From Brachycybe producta (Eukaryota > Arthropoda > Diplopoda > Playtdesmida > Andrognathidae): a stretch of DNA of 64,000 nucleotides. Below, one piece after another: positions 32,600 to 44,640 of the stretch. The first letter of the stretch is position 1. Each line of letters starts with the position of its first letter. Location: the NCBI GenBank assembly GCA_036925085.1, contig JAUPFP010000004.1:8778938-8842937 (forward strand). Reading direction: 5' to 3'. The translations under genes were made by a program, and so were the position numbers. A model generated the notes under the pieces. It saw only the letters and a program-made list of their open reading frames with translations, did not search any database and had not been told where the DNA came from.

Positions 32600-33070
32600 T
32601 TTACAGCACGTTTCATATATATAGACATACCCCAGAAAAATTAAATTAAAAACTGTAAAATGAACTTTTCACTTTTATTAATTATTGCGTCAAAATAACA
32701 TGCAGAACACAAAGGTAACATTAAAATTAAGAAAGGATACGACTTTCGTGATGTTTTATAACTGAAAACATTGTTTTCTGTATACTTTAAACAGTATTTA
32801 TGAGCAAATATCCATAATTTCTGCCCGGAAGCAGATGGCCCCCAATGGCTCTTTTCAGCTTTGCTAATGTATTGTTATCTCGGCAATCTGCTTCATCATA
32901 ACGTAAGATGTACCAAATAAGTTGGGAAAACAGATCGGCCATTCGAGAGTGGTGGTATTTTTGTTACATACCATTTTTCATTAGGTTACTGGAGCGAACT
33001 GGTGCATTTTCTTGTTGGAATACTGAGCTAATGTTAGGGAATCAATGTTTTTATGGCAGTACATACTCTC
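32600..33070 (-). mobile_element. Tc1-like transposon 3' remnant, array copy 3
   Basis: Third copy of the remnant at 24425 and 28500. The plus-strand frame starting at 32908 runs across it into the CT tract and is not a gene. Confidence 0.6.
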
Positions 33071-33272
33071 CAAACCAGCGGCGTAGCCAAGGGGGGTCTG
33101 GTGGTTCAGAACCCCCATCCGAGATTCTATATACATGTCAAAAAGAGCTGTGTTTATATTTGAGATTATTTCTTGGTCTTTCTCTCTCTCTCTCTCTCTG
33201 TCTCTCTCTTTTCTCTCCTTCTCATTCTCTCTCTCGCTCTTTCTTTCTCTCTCTCTCTTTTTCTCTTTCGCT

Positions 33273-34809
33273 CCTGTTGCGAGTGCCACAAGCACCACTG
33301 GCCAACGGTGTATCACCCAGAGGGAGGCGATGCAGGCTCCCAAGGAACTTACACAAGGTGCGGGAGCTAAAACTGTTGGCGGCAACGATCAGCCGACACT
33401 TGCACTGGAGAAAGTAAAAATTCCCCGGGATGAAAGAGGGCCAGTCGTGGCGGCACGACCATTCTCAATTGTCAAGTCGGCGATGGGAGCCAACTCGGAG
33501 GTGCGTACAGTTTAGGCTGGAAGGGCTATGGTTGGGAAGTCCGGTCACTCGAAGGGGGCTAACCACCTGCCTAAGTCTGACCGGCCCGGTGAGTCTTTGA
33601 GCTTAGGTGCATCCGGCTCACAGCACAGTAAACCTTCTTCACAAGAAAAAAAAGACAAGAGATGGTCCAGGTATGGGAAGAAGGGAGGTCCAGGACCGTT
33701 TGGTCAGGAGTCCCAGGGACGACAGCTAGAAGAGTTGGAATGGATGAGGAGTCCCGACACAGTGCAACCGTGTCGGCCGGGAACCAGCCAGACCACAGTT
33801 GTCAAGTGTTGATGGGGCGGACAGATGGTAGGTCTATGTGAGACTTTGGTCTTGGCATACCTCTATCCTTTCCGCAGGTGGTCGCGGTACCGAACCTATG
33901 GGTTCAGTCAGTGGGAACTCACCACCAGGTCAGCTCACCTTTACTTAGAGGCGGGGCAGCCCGGTGGGGACAGTTAGTGTTCCTATCAAACATGGCCCCA
34001 TGCCTTCCAATGGAAGGGCACCCTTCTCTCCGGGCCCTGACAGTAGGGTCGTTGCGACCCTAGGACCAGAATAGGAAGCCAGGTCTCCCCAGCCTGAGGG
34101 CAAGGGTTGATGCTTTGGAGCCAGTCCTCCGTATTCAGAGGGAAAGGTCTTTCTGAATAACCGACCTGGTCTGTGGCAGAACCAGCCGAGAATGGAGGGG
34201 TTCCAATACCTTGGTTATTACCGTTTGGGAGAGCCACTCCCGGTAACTTGGGCGCCGTTGTTGCCGTCCTTTTGCATGTGATTTGTGTTTGCTTTTGCAG
34301 TAGAGACATTCTGTTGTTGTTGGTCGTCAACCCGGTAAAGAGGTGCTTTGCAATTTTGGACGTGGTGGGGACAGGAGCTGGTCTAGTTCGTCTAGTCCAG
34401 CTCGTGGCACCATACGTCCAGCATCTCCTTGGCTGCGACTTAGAAAACATGGTTGACGAATTTGTTACCCAACCGCTACGAGGGAGCATGTCTGATCCTG
34501 CAGCCGTTCTCGTAGATCTTATGATGAGTTGGACCCTCTGTGAGGGTCCGCAGCTGCCACTCTAGCCAACGAGGTGTTTCGATGACAGGAGGAGGCGAGG
34601 CTCAGGGGGTCTGACTTCGATATCGGAGTTGGGTGGCATAACACCCGGATGTGCCTGTGGTGGGTACGTAGATAGATATTGGAGTGGATGGGAACTCCGG
34701 TGGTTCCACCGCCAACGAAGTCAGCCTGAAACAGAGTGGGGGTCACAAGAGCAATCCTTTCTGGCTTGACCGACCTGATCCCGGTGCGGATCATTGAAGT
34801 TGAGAGGAT
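33273..34809. other. GC-rich block, probably LTR-element interior
   Basis: Base composition changes sharply at the end of array copy 3. Several frames of 60-167 codons overlap on both strands (for example 34173-34565 + and 33986-34489 -), none with a recognisable gag, pol or env motif. A purine-rich GAAGTTGAGAGGA lies just before the LTR at 34810, as expected of a polypurine tract beside a 3' LTR. I cannot assign a product. Confidence 0.4.
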
Positions 34810-35548
34810 TGTGACGACCCAGTTTTGCTCCTTCTTTAATTAGAAGAAGCAATCCTAACTCCTGATGTCATCTGCTAGGCTGCTATAGTAGGCAGCCCGG
34901 TGGACGACATAAACTCCAGGTAGGGAAACTGTCAACCCGCAGGTAGAGCAGCCTGGGGGTACTTAATGGCAAGGCAGCCATTAAGGAGGGGAGTGTGTTT
35001 AACCCTTAGATGCTGAGAGCATGTGCTTTGTGTTTGCTGGTGGCCAAAATGGCCACCTTTCATCAATCTCTTTGTTCTTTGTGTTGGGCTGCAACATCTC
35101 TTCTGGCTGGATTAGCCAGGAGATTGCTCTATTAATCAGTGTTTCTAATTTATTTGCTGAATAAATTATATTTATTATTTTACTACACACTGTGTCCATG
35201 TTGATTCTTCATTTATATTTACTGGGGAGGTTACCGCAGGAAGGGTGGGGGTTTCCGGTGGGGACATGCCCCCACCATCACTGTCTTGTTTCCGGCATTA
35301 TCGGCCAGTACTTCACGTTGGTATCCAAGGTAAGATCCATCGGGGATTTACCATGGATAATCCGTCTTGTTCATCGGCCTTTCGTCCGTCGATCGATGGG
35401 GACTCGACTTCCGACCGTTGCTACCCAGGACACGGACGGTACAAGGGGGCAGTCTGTCCTTCAATCCCGACCACCAAGGGAGTCAGGACACGATAAGTCG
35501 GGGCAGATTTGCCGGGGTGTTGTGGCAGACCCAAGTTGGGTCATTACA
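34810..35548 (+). mobile_element. LTR, family A
   Basis: TGTGACGACCCAGTTTTGCT at the start and GTTGGGTCATTACA at the end, the longest uninterrupted family member (739 bases). It shares GTCATCTGCTAGGCTGC, CACACTGTGTCCATG and GATCCATCGGGGAT-like words with 11094-12051. Confidence 0.75.
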
Positions 35549-36951
35549 CTTCCACAGAGAAATAAGTGACAGTGACCATAATTTCAATGGCCCCACCGGT
35601 GGTAGCACCACCGTCAACACCATGATGGTAGTGATTCCACCTGTACCACGTGTGCAAGCGGTCAATGACCGCTTGTCACACCCATAGACAATAAATCAAT
35701 ACTGCCCATGGGCAGAAAAGAAAGATTTCCCTTTGGGAACTTACTTTATTTTTCCTGGCATCTAGTGGCAATTCTTTTTGCTGCTTATGCCGGTAGAAAA
35801 CACACTTTTTTGCCAAAATTAACGGCCAGCATCCATCTATGTTTAATACTATAAACAAGATGGCACTGAGATACTAACTTTACTGGTAAAACAGCTAACA
35901 GCGGTGGCTTGGTAGCTAAACACCCTAATCTGCCTCCACTACTGTGACCATGGTAACCATACCGTCATCTACCTTGTTAGAGGCTGACACACATTGTGAA
36001 TCCATGCAAAAAGACTCAGAAGAGAAATCACATTTGGAAATTTTCTCTGCAGACTTAATACCAAGTCTGCAGCTGGACATGATGGATTTCTCCACCTAGT
36101 TCTCCCTGGGTGACTGCCATCTGTTCATGACAGACAGTCGGTGTCCCGTCCAGGGATCACTGGGCACCCTCTTTTTATTTTTCCTCACTAGGCTATAATC
36201 CCACTCCAGGAATCGGCCCGACCTCTCCCACCAGGGCAGGGACTCATAGAGTCCCTGTAGATTCCTGGTGTCTACTGGTGTCTCAGAGGAAGCTTGCACT
36301 ACTTTAAAAGCTTTCAGTTTCCTCGGTCAGAGGTTGTACAGGGGCTGAGGTGCCTCCTCTGCCTCAGAGTCGATAGACTCATCAGCCAAGATGGGCTGAC
36401 TGGAGGGAAAAATGCACCTTTTCATTATTACTTTGCAGTTCTTCACCCTTTTGGATACTTCAAGGCTCCAATCAGGTGCAAACCTACAATGCAAGAAAGT
36501 AAGTATATTTCAAACTATTTTCAGGGAAAATTTACGGATGCAAGTCTGAGAGCCACAGAGACTAAAGATCCTCAAGACTGTGAAAGTCTTTAGCCAGAGA
36601 CTAGTGAGGACACAGATGTTATATTGGTCTAGTCCAGGGCCAGTAGAATTAGTGACCTAGCCACTCACTTAATACGAGTGTCAATTTGCTCGTATCACTT
36701 AAAAAGAGCAGAACCGATCAAGATTCTTGAAGTTGGCACTGCATTGCCAAAATCGAAGAGACCAGCCCACAGAGCCTCTCCAGCTAATAGTTGGGCCACC
36801 ATGGACATGTCATGGACCAGTCATCAGAGGTTATCGTCTGGATCTCAAGAAGCAGTTGCTGCTGCCGGATCCCCTTTCGGTCCCATCACCACCACGGAAT
36901 GTATCATCTTCACCTAGTCCTCCTGTAACCCTGTTTCGACCAAGGTCAACT
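35549..36951. other. GC-richer sequence with repeat homology
   Basis: 36410-36700 matches the inverted 50760-51080 segment (words GCACCTGATTGGAG, AAGACTTTCACAGTC, GTCCTCACTAGT), that is, the U5 side of the LTR at 50748-51449. Short frames (36678-36957) are proline/serine-rich without a domain. Probably retroelement debris into which the LINE inserted. Confidence 0.4.
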
Positions 36952-37179
36952 ATTTGAATTTGAATTTGAAAAATTACTCTGCAAGCAGCCATAAAGGCAT
37001 ATGGCAGAGGGACAAGAGTCCATGTGCAGCATATAAAATGAATTATCAAAACCAGAAAATATAAAACCCCATTGATATAAACACAACAATTTCAATATTT
37101 TTAATGCTGCAAACATATGCATTGTCAAAACAAAACAAAATTATGACTCCCATAAAATGTTTTTCCTGGACAATATCGT

Positions 37180-39431
37180 CAGCAAGTGAGTTCCATTGTC
37201 AAATCGCAGTAGGGACAAATGACCAGTAATAAAAATCTGTTTGTGCAAAAATCTCTCCAACTTTGTTAGAGTGGTCACCCCTAACTAAATATAATGCCCT
37301 GCAAAGTTTACTTGAAGTGGGTTTAGGGCAAGAGCCTTCTAGCATTCGATTAAAGATATTAAGACTAAAATCTGAACGTCTCGCAAGTAAACTATCCCAA
37401 CCAAGCTCTGAAAGCATTTTAGTTACTGTCAGCATATCCATATTTATCACAAACAAACCTAGCAGCCCTGTGTTGGACCATTTCTATGGAGTGAACAGTG
37501 AGTCTGCAGTGTGGGGATTCCACACGGAGCTGCAGTATTCTAGATGGGGATGTACTAATGATTGATATGCTATACATTTTACCTCTCTGGAACACCTTCT
37601 TAGAATGCGTTGAAAGTTTAGCTGTAATCCTCACCCCCAAATATTTATAAGAATCTACATTATTAAGTGGAATGGCCCCTATTCTATATGGAAATCTTAT
37701 TGGATTCCTTCCCCTAGCTAACCTCATTACACAACATTTTTCCTTATAAAGTTGAAGTTGCCATTTAGAACACCATGCCTCTATTGCACCAAGTCCCTAT
37801 AAATAATATGGCAATCATTGTCAGAGGTAACCTCACGATAAATTATTGTATCATCAGCAAATAGCCGGCAATTGCTGCTAACTTGACTGGTGAGGTCATT
37901 GATATATAAAAGAAACAGAAGTGGACCCAACACACTACCCTGAGGAACTCCTGATCTAACCCATATATAGTCAGATTCAGACCCACCTGCAACAACCCTT
38001 TGTTTCCTATCACTCAAAAAAGAATGCACCCATTTATACACCTGTTCACCCAATCCATACCCACTTATTTTTGTCATTAGTTCTGAGTGAGAAACTGTGT
38101 CAAATGCCTTGCAGAGATCAAGTAAAACAAAATCTATCTGACTGCCTTTGTCTAAAATTTTCTGAAGGTCATCAACTAAAAGTATAAGCTGGGTTTCACA
38201 TGAATGCCCCCTAAGAAACCCATGCTGGTTATCACACAAAAGATTGTTTTCCATAAGAAAATTCATTGAGGAGGAATATATATGTTCAAGGACCTTGCAA
38301 ACTATCAAGGTTAAAGACACGAGTCTGTAATTAGTTACCTGAGACTTGTTTCCTGATTTAAAAATTGGACTAATGTTAGCTAATTTCCTCATATCTGGTA
38401 CAATACCTACATCTAAACTCTGTTGAAAAATTAACTGAAGGTATGGACCCAACTCTTGTGCAAGATTTTTTAACCTGATAGCATACATCCCATCTGGACC
38501 ACATCTTTTATTTGAATATAATTTTAGAAGTTGCTTGACTATCCCATCTGCAGTTATTACAATTTGATCCATACAAAGAGAAGTTGAAAGAAAACCCTCA
38601 TGTTGTATGCCATCATCAACTGTGAAGACCTTCTTGTATTGTTCATTTAATAAGGTAGCTTTCCCTACTGGATCTGAAACAAGTTTAACATTTGTGTCAA
38701 CCAGAGAAGGAATATTCTACTTCGCCTAGAGTTCTTGATGTAACGCCAAAATAATTTTGGGTCCGTTTTTTAACCATTCTCCAAGTGTTTCACATAAGAC
38801 CATCTGATGATCACTAATTCCCTCTGATACCCTAACATTGGATAATAACTCTGGATTATTAGTCAGTACTACAACAAGAATTTTGTCATTTCAGGTCAGT
38901 TTAGTTACAACCTGTTCCATAGAATAAGTATTCATACTATTAAAATGAAACTGCTAATGGCCCGTTACTGCCACTAATCACCATATGCATTTCCCAGTTG
39001 ATGTTTGGAAAATTTACATCACCTCCTAAAATAATGGTTGGGCTATGGTATTTACAATGAAAAGTGTCCAAAGAAGTTCTTACACTAGTGATATGTGCTA
39101 TGGAGGATCCCGGTGGCCAATAGAAAGAATATAAAAACACCTTTTTACCATTCTTTAGCCTTAAACTACAACATACTATTTCACAGTCTGTTTCAAAACT
39201 TGTTTCCCTGCAACTATGAAATATTTGTGAAATAGCTATGAAAACCCAACCCCCAGAACGACCAACCCTGTCTCTACGGTACACTGTGAAACCATCTGGA
39301 AATATTTCTCCATTATTAACATTATCATCAAGCCATGACTCTGTACCAAAAATTATATTGCAACCAGTCTCTTTAACTGCAACAATGAACTCAGGAACTT
39401 TGTTTTGCAGACTCCTACAGTTAACCATCAT
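37180..39431 (-). pseudogene. LINE ORF2: AP endonuclease plus reverse transcriptase
   Basis: The endonuclease (39431-38940) reads MMVNCRSLQNKVPEF, IFGTESWLDD and GGDVNFPNINWE, then in another frame a ...SNVRVSEGISDHQMV segment with the conserved SDH. The reverse transcriptase (38572-37781) has RCGPDGM, SPIFKSGNKSQVTNYRLVSL, LCKAFDTVSH, GVPQGSVLGPLLFLLYINDL and the catalytic FADD. After a frameshift the thumb region (YKYLGVRI) and the terminal FYYWSFVPTAI, then QWNSLADD follow to about 37180. At least three frame breaks make it a pseudogene. Confidence 0.85.
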
Positions 39432-39479
39432 AACCTTTACATGTGAAGGTATAGCTGAAGTTGGTTTTCCTAAATGATT

Positions 39480-40690
39480 TCCTTCCTGGACAGTGTATGA
39501 AGAAATAATACCTCAAACAAAAGAACTATTGCTCCCAGCAACAAGCTGTGGAGCATTCATATTAGTATCAACCCCTAAAGCATTTGCACCTAAACCCCAG
39601 AACCTTACCCTAAAAAATGCTTAACAAAATTACCTATCTTTTTATCCATAATCCTACCAGCCCTGTAATTAAAATGAACCCCATCCCTGCTCCAGGAACC
39701 CCCAAAATTGAGCATAGCTGCCCTCCACTCTATTATATGGTCCCCACCTTACGACATGCTTCAACTAATCTATCATTTACATAACATGCCTTACGAGTAA
39801 CTATATCTCCACTATCCTACCTCTCAGGAATAGCACTAACTTTAACAGTAACTCCAGCCCTACAACATAAGGTATGCTTTGCTAAGTCAGCTAGCCCATC
39901 TAATACTTCCCCTCCAAACTCTACACACATCATTAGCCCCCACTTGCCGAACAACTAAGCCCTCCTCCACTTTTCCCCACATACCATTCTCTTGATACGT
40001 TCCTTAACATCTTTAATCTGAGCCCCTGGTAAACAAGCTACACTTACTTTTCCTCTATCTTCACCCACACCCACTTATCAAGCTTTTTGACATTGCTATC
40101 ACCTACAAAAATTACTGATCTCCTCTGCACCCCTTCCAAAATAACCCCACCCTCATTTCTTTCCTCAGCCTTACTAACATTCTTCTTACCCTGTCTCACA
40201 TCATTCTTCTTACCCTTACTAACACCCTTCTTACCCTTACTAATACCTTGCTTCTTACCCTTGCTAACACCCTCCAGAGCTGCATTTACATTCCCTACAC
40301 TTGCTTTCTTAGACTTCCCAGACCCCTTGCACCTCTGCTTTACATTTACACTTTATACTACCTCCACAGATCCCACTGATAATTCCCTAAAAACATTAAA
40401 CCTGTTCTTTACTGGAGTAAATTCTGAAGCTAGAGCTGGCCTAACCTTTCTTTTCTTTTTCTAAAACAACTCCCCAACCTACATCCCCAGTATTATGCTT
40501 AAGGGATTCCCTGGGGTGAGAAGGGCCTGGCTGTGAATCAAACACAGCCAGCCTCTCCCTCAGCCAAGCCACCTCTACCTCAAGCTGCACCCCAACCTGA
40601 ACTTGCTTCCCAGATGACCAATGCAGAGAAGTCCGGTTTAACAGCCGCTCACCACCACGTTTACCATGAGACAGCAAAAGTGCAGCCAAG
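39480..40690 (-). pseudogene. LINE ORF1 with SGNH-esterase-like domain
   Basis: Reading downstream on the minus strand: a coiled-coil start (EVEVAWLRERLAVF, about 40590-40545), a lysine-rich repeated SKGKK linker (about 40290-40180), then VIFVGDSNVKKLDKW with the GDS nucleophile block, GANDVC, and finally WSRDGVHFN with the DxxH block (about 39690). That order (GDS, N, DxxH) is the SGNH hydrolase fold found in ORF1 of several CR1/L2-type LINEs. Multiple frame changes separate the pieces. Confidence 0.7.
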
Positions 40691-41359
40691 AAGCCAGAAG
40701 AACCGGACCATCATCACAGGAGTCAAGGAGACCCGAAAGGTCAAAGGTCAGCCGCATGCCAAGAGCCCGATGTGATGAACAATTCCATGAATACAGAGGC
40801 CACCCGGGATATCCGATTGAGGCCTACCCAAAGGGAGCGATCCCTAAAGCCTTGCAGAAACCTGAGTAACTGTCCCCACCGAAGAGGACACCGGAGGAGG
40901 AACAGGAACGACAAACGCAAATCCTCAATAATGGTCTAGTCTCTTTTTCTAAATGCGGAGGACAAAGCCTGTTCTGGTACCTCGGGATTTTTGGGAGCCG
41001 GAGAGCTATCTCGGATGAACGACCTCGACACAGGAGAGATATCCTCTAGACCGCCGTCATCTTGGAGACTCCGAACTACCCCGCTGTTGTTGCGCTTCAT
41101 AACCACGACACTTCCAGGGTAATTCAACTTGTACACCCTGGACCACAAGAGAAATCCCGCACCAGGACCTTGGAGGTGATCGCTGAAACAATGCTGGCGA
41201 CTCTGATCCCGGACAGAACCCAAGACCAGAGGTTCGAGCATTTTTCACCGTGGGCCATCGAACGATGCCACGCTGCCACTCATCGAGTTCTGGTCAACAG
41301 CCTACAACACACTGCCCAGATTCAATGTGCGACCAAGCCAATGAAACCTCCAGGCAACT

Positions 41360-41480
41360 CCACCTGGAGGGGACAGTGGTCACTTCTGACCTCTCACCCA
41401 TTGACTCCAAGGGTGAGAGGTCTGCTGGCACCAAAATGGCGTCCGACCCAACAGCCTACTATGTGCTGTCAGGCAGATCA
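41360..41480 (-). mobile_element. Possible LTR family A fragment
   Basis: Inverted, it reads AGTAGGCTGTTGGGT, ACGCCATTTTGG and GGAGTCAATGGGTGAGAGGT, close to 11170-11222 in the family A LTR. Bases 40740-41360 are GC-rich with no identified domain. Confidence 0.4.
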
Positions 41481-43339
41481 CCATAGGGAGTTTGATGCAA
41501 CGCTCCACTGCTTGTGTATGATATGGCAACAGACGAATTTCGTCACCTTTCTCGACACCATTCTCTGTTATTTGTTTTAGCTCTTCCAGGAAAAAACTTG
41601 CAATCAAAGGTGCCTCAGTGACTTGGACGTTTTGCCAACCTATGATATCAATGTAGTCTGATGCTTCGAAATTGAATTTGGGGATTACAAATTTGCGAAC
41701 TCCTTGCATTTTCTTTTCAGACCTTGCTTTCAGAATACGACTATAGGCCAGCTCCCGAATTGTCTTTCTGTTGTCTGCTAGCATTCTTATCAAAACATTT
41801 TCAGGATGTTCAAAATATCCACTTCTTTGAATTACAGGATCTACCACCTTTTTTAAATCTTCACTTAGATACCGGCTAAATGTTATTGTTGAGTGGAGAT
41901 GTTTTGCTCCTTCTGTACATGAAGGTTTAGTTTTTATCTCGAACCACATTTGTCCGTACACTTTTACTACGAAAATTGCCAGTTTTTATATTTTCACTCG
42001 GCTTTTCTATTGCTACATATAAGCGTAAAATTCTGTTGGCAGTTGTGAGCCACCTTGAGTGGTTTAGTTGACCTAGATTCCTGTTGGCCAATTCTTGTGA
42101 ACAGTTTCCTATCACAATTGCATTCATTATATCTAGAAGGTACTTTTGGTCAGTACTGAGATCAGCTTTCATAACCACAGGTAACACTGTATGTATCTTT
42201 TCAAATGTCACAACAGGTAGCATTTCACAACATTGTAACTGTTTACCTATGGGACCTGAAAAGCAGTGTGGTCCAGTAGTCTGACCATCTAAATGCAGCA
42301 GCAAATGTCGCAGGGGGAGTTCATTTGCATGAATCTGACAGATTAAGATTTAATTCGATTTCAAAAAGGTGAATGACTCCTCCCTTTGAACCAGTGTTCA
42401 CAGGCCAATGGCTTATCATGTAAATAATTTATTATGGCAGTTTTTATGTTTTCAGCTTATCCGGAATCACATGTTACATGCCCAAAATAATTACTTACTG
42501 GTTCTGATACAAAAACATAGTGTTCTTCGACCTGGAATCTTCGATGTTCAGATATTCCAGTGTGATCACAGGCAAGAGCTAGAGAAGGTAACCTAGTTCT
42601 CATTTGTTTTGACACTGGTTTCAGTAGCAGTGGATCCTCTGGTGAATCTGGATAAAGGATTTCTGATGACAACTCAGAGGAAGTGCTTGCTTGTGATGAG
42701 AGTATTTCTGTCATCTCTTTGGTTGAACTAAAAGTGTGAGAACAAGCAGGCTGCTTTCTTTCTTTAACAACCTGAAGGCAGGAATATTTTCTCTTTCTTT
42801 CTTCCCTTTTCTTTTCTTTCTTGGTGGTGATTAAATCAACAGACCCAATAACCAATTTTCTTTCTGTTCTTTGATCTTTTACAAAAGTCCCTTTCCAGCT
42901 TAGGAGTTCGTCAACTTTTTTCACAGTTACAATTTTCAATGTTTTTGCATTTGCAGCAGCAAATATCAAATAGTTTTTTTGATTCTTCTCTGAATTTCTT
43001 CATTTTTTCTTTATACTTTTCATTGTCCTGACGTTGTTTATATGGTTTCATTAAATTTCGGTACTTGTCATGGTATGCATGAATGAGCTGCAAAACTTGT
43101 TTATGAATGACTGTAGGAATAGATGCTTTAAGCCACAAATTCTGTATTCCGATTGCTACTCTTTCTGAAATTTCTCCCACAGTAGGCTCCTTCGATCTGG
43201 TGTCCGGTTTCAGTTCATTTTTGACCCACAGATAATACTTCATTACGTCACAGTAGGTAGGCAATTGAGTTGAGTTCAACTCTGTTGGTGGTCCAAATAT
43301 AGGACATCTAGTTGTCTTCCTTGTCTTTACTTGAGCCAT
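41478..43339 (-). pseudogene. Decayed transposase-like gene of unassigned family
   Basis: It starts with ATG at 43339. The first piece (to 42911) is lysine-rich and ends LFDICCCKCKNIENCNCEK, a tight cysteine cluster. The second (42969-42497) has KGTFVKDQRTERKLVIG, a KKEKKREERKRK basic stretch, and ends VSEP followed by GTAAGT, a good splice donor. After a decayed gap come NELPLRHLLLHLDGQTTGP, CFSGPIGK and NHSRWLTTANRILRLYVA (42304-41927), then a further piece to about 41478. I recall similar uncharacterised repetitive proteins from arthropods and other invertebrates, possibly RNase-H-like transposases, but cannot verify that. Frameshifts around 42300-42400 show decay. Confidence 0.6.
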
Positions 43340-44640
43340 TATTCTGCAACAATTTGTTAATTACTAAAATAATCAAAAAATTATCTACTCATCTAATTAA
43401 ATTAGTTTAAGTATCACAATTATGGTAAATATAATTGTGATACTCCCACTAGTTTTTGTATTAATCCAGCAACTCAAATTGTTTTCTTAGAAATAAATGT
43501 TACCTTATAAGAGGTTGTTTCAGGATAAGTTTTTTAGATGTCAGCTTTAAGCAAACCTTTTCAAATACAATAAAAGTAATGTTGTAAACAATGTGTGGGT
43601 CAATAATTTACTTTGTACTCATTTGTTTACAGTGAGCAGAGCCACCTGGGAAAATTAGGTGGGAGGTGGGGGCATCTAGTGTGGCATCTGTGAGACTCCA
43701 AAGTGCTTTTTAAACATGTTCCTATGTATTCTGTTAAGATTTAACATATAGATATTTATCATTAAAAATAGACATTTTTTTCTGAAACTATCAAAATTTC
43801 AAAACTCTGGGGGCACCTCAAAATGCAACATTAGAAAAAAAATATTTTGCATGGTTACTTATAGAGTCAACCTACAACATTTCCAAGGTATTCTATGTTT
43901 ATTTTGCAAAAATATTTTTTTCACTCCATAGTCCTGTTCAGAGGACAGTTCTTCCGAAAGGAGGATAGTCCTGTCCAGAGGACAGTTCTTTCGAATGGAG
44001 TGACTGTCCTCCACAGGTGGCAAGCCTAGCCACGACCCAACTTGGGCCGGATAAAACACCGTTTAACATCTTTATGTGACCGGAGTCCTTCAGCCATGCG
44101 GAATGAACAACAGTGTCCTATGGTGAATCTCTCTCAGACGACCACGGAGTTTGCAAAGTCTCTTGCCGAAGTCAACAGCTGAGAAGTTGGCGACAATGCA
44201 AGAAAAGAAAGACGTGAACAAATCTCATACGGTCTGCCCATAAACCATCCCCTGCAGTGAAATACGCGACATACTAGGGAACAAAATGTAGCCCAAATGA
44301 CTCCAAATGAAACTGACGACAAACTAGACAAAAACCCAGTTATGTAGTTTAAAATAAGCAGCTTATTAAGAATACAATTTACTATAACAGCTGTGCAAGG
44401 AACCTGGTCCCCCATCAGGTGTTTCCCCAGATGGCAGATAGGAGAATACTCACCAGTTAAACCATTCTGTAGCACGGGTACAAACGGCAGGGTCAATGTC
44501 AGGTTGGCAGCCGGTCATAAAGATTAGCCAAAATATGGGTGAAGGTTCTTAATTTTATTTTGGATGTGGCAAGGACATCCCTGCTATAAGCGACCTGCAC
44601 GTACTATGCCTTATGACCGTGAAGTGAGCAAGGGTTACCC
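43340..44640. other. No recognised gene
   Basis: AT-rich 5' flank of the transposase-like pseudogene, then GC-richer sequence. Around 43930-44010 a roughly 45-base segment (GTCCTGTTCAGAGGACAGTT) is imperfectly duplicated and self-complementary. A 120-codon minus frame (44134-44496) has no domain. Confidence 0.4.

Larger units (their letters stand above)
21335..33272. repeat. Direct tandem triplication, unit about 4.08 kb
   Basis: The same long sequence occurs three times in direct orientation. The landmark ATGTACCAAATAAGTTGGGA is at 24738, 28816 and 32908, spacings of 4078 and 4092. Copy 1 starts in TGTCTGATAAGAAAGATGAT (21337) right after the microsatellite block. Copy 3 stops near 33272 in its CT tract, where unrelated GC-rich sequence begins. 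Copy 1 alone carries insertions at 21432-22583, 22946-23806 and 24022-24303. Copies 2 and 3 share small variants against copy 1, including a one-base deletion in the secreted ORF, so they separated most recently. Confidence 0.9.
36952..40700 (-). mobile_element. CR1-like non-LTR retrotransposon (LINE)
   Basis: Minus-strand element with ORF1, AP endonuclease and reverse transcriptase in order. The 3' end (forward 36952-36970) is a short TTCAAA repeat, as CR1-group elements end in short tandem repeats instead of poly(A). The forward flank AAGGTCAA just outside the 3' end and AAGGTCA words near 40738 could be a target duplication, but this is weak. Frameshifts and stops show it is inactive. Two 5'-truncated relatives are at 16030-16372 and 17090-17240. 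Confidence 0.85.

Noticed and set aside
32908..33417. 169-codon plus-strand ORF (and its shorter copy at 28816)
   Set aside because: It crosses the reversed Tc1 remnant, a CT microsatellite and, in copy 3, unrelated GC-rich sequence. No domain, and the N-terminal part is antisense to a transposase.
34173..34565. 130-codon ORF with hydrophobic stretch, possible membrane or envelope protein
   Set aside because: An overlapping minus-strand frame (33986-34489) is longer and also open. No motif supports either.
40087..40464. 125-codon plus-strand ORF rich in Leu/Pro/Phe
   Set aside because: It is antisense to the lysine-rich linker and GDS block of the LINE ORF1, which explains its composition.
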